Below, one piece after another: positions 30,577 to 36,012 of a DNA stretch of 36,012 nt; positions within the stretch are counted from its first letter, which is position 1, and the number at the start of each line of letters is the position of its first letter. The notes below the pieces were generated by a model, which was given only the letters and a program-made list of their open reading frames with translations, was not told the origin of the DNA and did not search any database. Made by a program: the position numbers and the translations under genes. Source of the DNA: Cylindrodendrum hubeiense (Eukaryota; Ascomycota; Sordariomycetes; Hypocreales; Nectriaceae); the NCBI GenBank assembly GCA_014621425.1, contig JAANBB010000413.1, positions 1 to 36,012 of the forward strand, written 5' to 3'.

Positions 30577-31747
30577 TCACTGTTGGCCATTGGCTAGTAA
30601 AATTCGTCCACCATCCACGCAAAGCGAGATTCCATCGATATAGGCCTAGCCATGAGAATTAGTGTCAAATATCACCAGCACAACAATAGGCAAGCGCTTG
30701 TTAGGAGTTAATAAAGAAGATGGCCTTACCCCAGCTCGACTGGTTAGATAAATAACGGCACCAGCAATGTCCTCTTCGTCGCCTACCCTTTTCGCAGGCA
30801 CCTGATCAAAAAGCGAACTGAAAACATTGCCTTCTTCACCGATCGGATTCATCTTGCTTGGCACAACTGTTTATGGTTAGCCGCGATTCTCTGCTTCAAC
30901 CCGTGATGGAATGCGGACTCACATCCGGGATTAATCCCTGCCACTCGAACATAGAATCGGCTGAATTTGGCGGCGAGCAGTCGAACGAGATGATCCGTAG
31001 CAGCTTTGCTTGAAGCATAGCTAGTCAAATCGATATTCGTCATATTGTGCATGCTAGCACACGAGCTTGTGATGACGATGACACCGCGGCCGTCATCTCT
31101 CCCCTTACGTCCGCCGTCGAGATTGCGCTCCGCAGCTGCAGACAGAAGAGGCAGGAAGGCAACAGACATAAAGTAGTGAGCCGTCGTGTTAACACAAAAT
31201 GTATCCGCCCAATCCGAGTGTCTAGAGCTCCACATAGAGGACTGCAGCTCCAGCAGAGGTGCTGTAAGAACGTTGCATGGTTCCACCGGGTCTCGCCTTA
31301 TACCAGCATTCGAGACAAGAACGTCAAGATGCGTCTCTCGTTGCTTGATGTATGCTGCGATGTCTGCGATTGCCTCCTTTGAAGACACATCGCCTGGAAG
31401 ACTATCAAGGTCAGCTTCAATCTCCAGTGTGACGATTCATTGCACTACCCAATAGCACTCCCACCAGACGCTTCCCCGAGCTCATTAAGTTCCTTGACTT
31501 TCTCACTGATGGGCTCGTCGGGCAGAGCAATAACGTAAACTTTAGCACCGTTCGCTACCAATCCCTGTTAAAAATCTGTTAATATCGTGTGATGCTCTTT
31601 TCCTAGGCTGTAGCAGCTTTCCAGCGTTGATAATTGAATGAAGAGACTCGCCTTGCATATCATAAATCCCAAGCCGCTGCTGCCTCCTGTAACAGCCGCC
31701 ACGTAGCCACTGACTCCAAATAGCCGCACGATATCGAGTGAAGACAT
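30577..31747 (-). CDS. Short-chain dehydrogenase/reductase
   Basis: Five exons (31747-31652, 31564-31449, 31401-30923, 30866-30730, 30645-30577) give 298 residues. The cofactor motif T-G-G-S-S-G-L-G is at residues 20-27, N-A-G at the end of beta-4, catalytic Ser in V-I-T-S-S, and Y-A-S-S-K as the active-site Tyr/Lys. The C-terminus A-Y-I-D-G-I-S-L-C-V-D-G-G is the usual SDR ending. The first intron (31565-31651) begins GC rather than GT (AAG|GCGAGT), a GC-AG intron. It should oxidise an alcohol or reduce a ketone with NAD(P)H. It lies head-to-tail with the P450 and amidase genes, all on the minus strand, and has its own palindrome 124 bp upstream. Confidence 0.88.
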
Positions 31748-32075
31748 TGTTCCTGTATTGTTCTAAGAGTTTGGGGGATGGAATACGAAGTTTGACATTG
31801 AAGTGCTGCAGACGTCTACTTAAATTCGTTGAATGACATACAAAGTGTGGGGTTCGCTCTTGGGTGCCGGGTCGGAAGTGCCGACGGTCACATTCAATGC
31901 ACGTTGCTTATCGTCTCAGCTGGCATTGTCATATTTCTGTTGACTTTCTCATCTCTAGTCTCCCAAGCCTCATGCCTTTTTGACTATCTAGCGCTCTCTC
32001 ATAATGCACCGGAAACCAGTACCACGCTCGCGCCAACCCCAGCCCCCGCTCAGTAAATATCACCAATGCGCTGAT
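31748..32075. other. Intergenic, SDR promoter
   Basis: The 328 bp between SDR and P450 hold the palindrome at 31871 and no gene. Confidence 0.35.
31871..31885. promoter_or_regulatory. GTCGG-N5-CCGAC palindrome, site 5 (SDR)
   Basis: A perfect GTCGG-AAGTG-CCGAC, 124 bp upstream of the SDR ATG. Confidence 0.65.
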
Positions 32076-33880
32076 CTACTCCTTGTAGTGATCCTCAGTC
32101 CTTTCCTTGGCAGAATACAGGCAGTCGCTTGTAGCACTATCGTCCCTCGGGATGAGTTTGACCTTGAAGTCTCTGGGGATGGCCACCAGCGCCGTCTTGA
32201 TCTCATTGTAGTCGACATAATCAGTGTTTGGGGGCTCCGTCTTACTCGCTACAATTTTGTACGAAGATAGGATGCGGACCAAGGCAGCGTACAAAAGCCT
32301 AGAGGCAATATGCTGGCCGGAGCAAGCACGGGATCCTGTCCCAAAGCTCAAATGGGGAAGTCCAGTGATTTCCCTCTCTGTGGGAGGGTTGATGGTGTTG
32401 AGCCATCTCTCGGGATCAAATTTCGACGCTTCGTCACCGTAGTGATCAACATCTATCAATGTCAGCATTAGTCTCGGATTTCCTGCAAGCGAAAATCATC
32501 ATACCGTGGTTCCCCGCTTGGGCATTGATTAAGATCATTGTCTTTGGCGGAATAATAGCACCATTCCAATTGACCTCGGTCACCGTTTTCCTAGGAAGAC
32601 TCATGGAGCTGACAGTGTAGTAACGCCCTGCCTCCTTAACGATTGCGTTGATGTAAGGGATTTTCTCTTCCATGTAGCAGCTCGTCCAGGCATCGCTGGT
32701 GTCAGGGTAGTGCCTCTTGATATCTTCGTAAGCGCGATCCTGCCAGATCTGTCCCTCTTCCGTTGAAAGTGACCCGATTGCAGAGGTTAATGTGCCAGGA
32801 ATTGTTTCAAATCCTCCCGATACCAGTGATAGACAGATTGATGAGACCTCAACTCCCGAAAGCTTCGTTTCTTCGTCCTTGAGAATAGCTGCTGAGATGC
32901 AAGGCTTATCGGTGCCTTTTTTGATCATCTCTCGCACTTTGTCCAAGAGAAGATTTAGGTACGCGTCGCGCCTGTCGCGGAGCTCCTTGGAGTAGGCATT
33001 CTTTGTGTTGTTTGGGAAATATCGCAGGATTGGCACATAATCTTGCAAGTTTTCCGACGCGCTGCGCAACAGCGAAATGGCCGAGCCAACGTGGAGAATT
33101 TCGCGCAACAAGTCATCGTAGACGGCATCCATGCGAATACCGTAGCAGAGGGTCAGGGTGGTGTTGAGAGCATACCGCTGGATGTACGGTCGCACGCTGA
33201 TCTCGAGTTCGCCGTTTCGGCTATCTGCCTTCAGATCTCGGACGATACAGTAGCTCTCTAAGTCGAACATGGGATAATAATTTCTCAAAGCAGGTTTGCT
33301 GAGTGCTGTACCAGCTGCCTTTCGCTTTTTCCTGCATGATTCATCCCAGGGTGAAGAGCCGATTGTGAATCCCTGGGTGCTGCTGATGACGCCGTGGAAC
33401 GTGTAAAGAGTAGGTCGGTCAATAACGGCATTTTGATTTCCAAGCAGCATTTTCTTGCAGTCATCAAATGAGTTGACCACGACAGCTCGCGTGTTTCCGA
33501 GCTTGATTTGAAAAACAGAGTGGTTGTATTGACGCCACCATTTCTCACAAACGCTGGCATGATCCTCGCCAAGTTTGAGAAGATGGCCAAAAACAGGCAC
33601 TGCACCAGGGATTTCAGGCAATCCCTTGATATGCGGGATATCTGTGCGAAAGGCGACCTGGATATGTTAGTAAATGTGGTCAAGGGCCAGATGATTCAGA
33701 GAAGTAAATGATTGCCGCCAAGCTTGCATCATTCGATGCACGCAGATCTGCGGTACGTACATTGTACACGATGTAAGAAGCAACCACCACCAAAACAGCA
33801 CTTAAAACAGGCACGAGGCTCTCCAGATCCTCGAATTGGGCCATGGCCGGAAGGGTGATGGTCTCGTATTTGAACGACAT
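32076..33880 (-). CDS. Cytochrome P450, CYP504-like (arylacetate hydroxylase family)
   Basis: Three exons (33880-33761, 33657-32505, 32452-32076) give 549 residues; starting at the second ATG (33844) gives 537. An N-terminal membrane anchor (V-P-V-L-S-A-V-L-V-V-V-A-S-Y-I-V) is followed by P-E-I-P-G-A-V-P-V-F-G-H-L. The I-helix reads L-V-S-G-G-F-E-T-I-P-G-T-L-T-S, the ExxR motif E-A-G-R, and the haem loop F-G-T-G-S-R-A-C-S-G. The S-G-G-F-E-T-I-P-G and I-L-I-N-A-Q-A-G-N-H blocks recall the fungal phenylacetate / hydroxyphenylacetate hydroxylases (PhacA/PhacB, CYP504); this subfamily call is from memory and moderate. It would hydroxylate an aromatic ring at the ER membrane using cytochrome P450 reductase. 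A palindrome lies 205 bp upstream. Confidence 0.88.
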
Positions 33881-34337
33881 GTTGGGCTTTTCTGCACGGC
33901 CAATTTGAAGTCGGATAATTGAGGCAAGAGGCGTAATCCAGAGGTATGCAAGAAACAAGGGAGCTAAATCATCGGAGCTTTTAATCTTCCAGCGATTTTC
34001 ACAAATGCTGCTGACTTGGATCTCCGAAGAAAACATGCGGTAATCCAACCGGAATAATTGGGCACGGCAGTTGCAATCGCAGGCGTCGGACGAGCCGACG
34101 GGGTGGAGGATCTGTTATCGCAAGGACCGACAGTGGCGATAAGCCACGCTGCAGATGTGTGGAGAGGGGAGGATAGACAGATACCAGTGCTTTTTTTGGT
34201 CACGGGAGAGTTCAAGGCTGTATCTAACCTACCGGCTTTCACTGCGCTTGCAATCATTACATCTAGCGCTTGAGTAATATATATTCTAATTCCCCCATAT
34301 ACGGCCTAGTAACCCCCAAGCATGAAAGACCGGGTCC
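33881..34337. other. Intergenic, P450 promoter
   Basis: It contains the palindrome at 34085; a long upstream extension of the P450 frame has no domain content. No other gene is seen. Confidence 0.35.
34085..34099. promoter_or_regulatory. GTCGG-N5-CCGAC palindrome, site 6 (P450)
   Basis: A perfect GTCGG-ACGAG-CCGAC, 205 bp upstream of the P450 ATG, marking the right-hand limit of the putative regulon. Confidence 0.65.
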
Positions 34338-36012
34338 TTACCACACGGCTACCAGTGCAGCCGCGATACCTAACCTGAAAAGATACACATTGCCTGAGCA
34401 TTTGCGTCTTCCACTTCCAGTTACATCTGAAATATGTCCAGTGGTTGTATGTCCCGTCGGGTCATCGTCATCGAAGTTCGCATTTGGTTCGCCTGGTTTC
34501 CCTGGTTCTCCTGGGTTTCCTGAATCTCCTGACGCTCCCGACGCTCCTAGGTTTCCTGACTCTCCTGACTCCCCTTGCTCTCCTGAGTCCTCCCAATGTC
34601 CTAAATGCCCTTTATATTCAAATTCTCCCGATGTTGCACTCGGGTTTGGTAATTTTCCCAGCGTTTGTAAAAAGCCGCCTCCTGGGACATCCTGGGTTTG
34701 AAACCCATTCTCTCCCGTCCAGGTTTTCTCTGCTGACTTCGCTGCCATTGAGTCAAAATTACCTGCCTGGCTTCCAGCTGTTTCAGTCGCAAGACAAGGC
34801 ACAGGAACCGTAAGCATAACGTTATCTTCTCCATGTTCGCCACATTGGCGACACTCAGCCTCTAATGTAGTCATTTCCACAGCCGGCGGTTCGTTAAGGC
34901 AGGCAGGACAATATGGGAACTCAATAGTTTTCCAGAATTTGGCAGCCACCAGATAATAAGGGTTCTCCCAGTCGATCGTTGAATATATGATTGTCGAGAT
35001 CACCGACTTAATAACAGTCCCCGGGATAACGGTCTCAGTGACAGTGTATGTGATGGTGTCCCTGACAACGGTCTCCATGGCATGTTTCGTTATAGTGCGT
35101 GTGATGACGGTTTCCACGGCATGCTCCGTTATAATAATGTCCGTGATAGTATCGGGCGCATTTGCGGCGGTAACACTGTCCGACACAGTAATTCTGGTAA
35201 TGGTGGGGCTTGAAGATGATGACGAAGATAAGACAACAACGCCGATCCTCAATCTGTAAGAAGTGATGAGAATATTAGGCGGTGCGCCTCGTTGATGAAG
35301 AACTGGAGTGTATCTTTTGTCACGTTCAGTGGGTGCTAGTCCACCACAATAGTAGTTACTATCGCCAGGACAGGGAAGATCGCAACGTCCAGTGAGAACG
35401 AGAGTTGTAGGTCCACTCTCGTCTGCCGCATAACAATCGCTGTGCATGTTTTAGTTTCCAAAAGTAGGTATCACGTACGGGTTAGGGAGTACTTACGTAT
35501 CAAACATGCCAATAAACGTCCTTCCTTTAGCCATTTTGGTGCATAGGGCGGGGGTCATTAAAGCATCTGTGCCCACTAGTTCCCAGTTTGCGAAACCGGC
35601 TCGGGAGCCGAGACATCCGCGAAACGAGTATTCGCTACCATCAGGTGCACTGAGTATGGGCAAATTTGTAGCAACTTGCGGTTCACTTAGTGTAGTGGCC
35701 GATGGTTCGGCTGTGGTCGGTGAATCACCAGCCGTCGGAACGTCGGTGGGCTCATCAGACTCAGTGTCGGACGGAGTTTGAGTAGTCTCAGAGTCCCCAG
35801 TGTCATCTGGTGTTGGCGTGGCAGTGGGAGTCTCCCCTTCTGGAGTTATTGTGGGTGGAGGAGTCTCCTCCTCTGGAGTTGGCGTGGGTGTAGGAGTCTC
35901 CTCTTCTGGAGTTGGCGTGGGTGGAGGAGTCTCCTCTTCTGGAATGGGTGTGGGCGTAGGACTCTCCTCTTCTGGCGTTGGCGTGGGAGTCGGAGTTTCG
36001 TCTGGCGGACAT
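34338..36012 (-). CDS. WSC-domain surface protein with collagen-like tract, 5' end outside the window
   Basis: Two exons are visible: 36012-35497 (open beyond the edge) and 35439-34338, joined in frame by a 57-nt intron. From the N-side: a Thr/Pro/Glu repeat of 11 residues (E-E-E-T-P-T-P-T-P-T-P) encoded by a 33-bp minisatellite, a WSC domain (G-C-L-G-S-R...C-Y-A-A-D-E-S...C-D-L-P-C-P-G-D-S-N-Y-Y-C-G-G), a Thr/Val/Ile-rich stretch with repeats like T-E-T-V-I-T-R-T-I-T, a collagen-like Gly-X-Y run (G-E-Q-G-E-S-G-E-S-G-N), and a hydrophobic C-terminus (F-R-L-G-I-A-A-A-L-V-A-V-W) after S-G-x-x-x-x-S-G that fits a GPI signal. WSC domains bind cell-wall glucans and act as stress sensors. Probably a wall-anchored protein. 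The start and signal peptide are not in the window. Confidence 0.75.
35827..35991. repeat. 33-bp coding minisatellite, five units
   Basis: Five tandem 33-bp units start at 35827, 35860, 35893, 35926 and 35959, with further partial similarity to the edge. Each encodes one E-E-E-T-P-T-P-T-P-T-P unit of the WSC protein; differences are mostly silent or exchange Thr and Pro. Length variation would change the stalk length. Confidence 0.8.

Noticed and set aside
34270..34701. Plus-strand Pro/Ser-rich 143-codon frame
   Set aside because: It is the antisense of the Gly-X-Y tract of the WSC protein; its periodicity comes from that strand.
35827..35991. CRISPR-like array
   Set aside because: The 33-bp units are contiguous without spacers and code for protein in a eukaryotic gene.
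35803..36012. Frame reading R-R-G-D-S repeats on the minus strand
   Set aside because: The same minisatellite in another frame gives T-P-T-P-E-E-E and continues without stops into the WSC domain, so the R-G-D-S reading is a shadow.

Overview
The window is nuclear DNA of a filamentous ascomycete (Pezizomycotina). Nearly every gene is split by 46-94 nt introns with GT...CTRAY...AG signals. The families are typical of that group: a HET domain, a Zn2Cys6 regulator, a DAL5-type permease, a WSC wall protein and a fungal P450. The left end is an AT-saturated block with the C-to-T / G-to-A footprint of repeat-induced point mutation (RIP).

Layout. 1-4.09 kb: RIP-destroyed transposon DNA containing a fossil Gag zinc knuckle (minus strand). 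4.09-4.46 kb: the 3' end of a pogo/Fot1-like DNA transposon. 4.6-5.7 kb: a Cys-rich, single-TM surface protein. 6.0-8.1 kb: a HET-domain gene with a homopolymer frameshift. 8.6-9.2 kb: a small secreted protein. 10.6 kb: an intron-containing tRNA-Ile(AAT) whose first bases are also the end of a Zn2Cys6 regulator reading frame (10.7-13.05 kb).

13.2-33.9 kb looks like one metabolic gene cluster: an unknown protein, a RidA-type deaminase, an FMN-dependent luciferase-like monooxygenase (split by an insertion), a Baeyer-Villiger monooxygenase, a DAL5/Liz1-type MFS permease, a MetX-like alpha/beta hydrolase, an amidase, a short-chain dehydrogenase and a CYP504-like P450. A GH43 arabinofuranosidase gene sits in the middle. 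34.3 kb to the right edge: a WSC-domain surface protein with a collagen-like tract, cut by the window end.

Main discovery: the palindrome GTCGG-N5-CCGAC lies 120-300 bp upstream of the unknown gene, RidA, the amidase, the SDR and the P450, and with one mismatch upstream of the alpha/beta hydrolase. It has the CGG...CCG form bound by Zn2Cys6 dimers and probably defines a regulon of the local regulator, uniting genes spread over 20 kb. The enzyme set suggests breakdown of a nitrogen-containing aromatic compound or amide (inference). The LLM monooxygenase (insertion), BVMO (lost splice acceptor, altered fingerprint His) and regulator (end inside a tRNA) all carry lesions and lack an intact copy of the motif, so part of the cluster may be decaying or rewired. 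Gene models were spliced by eye; each multi-exon model called in frame was checked for codon phase across every junction.
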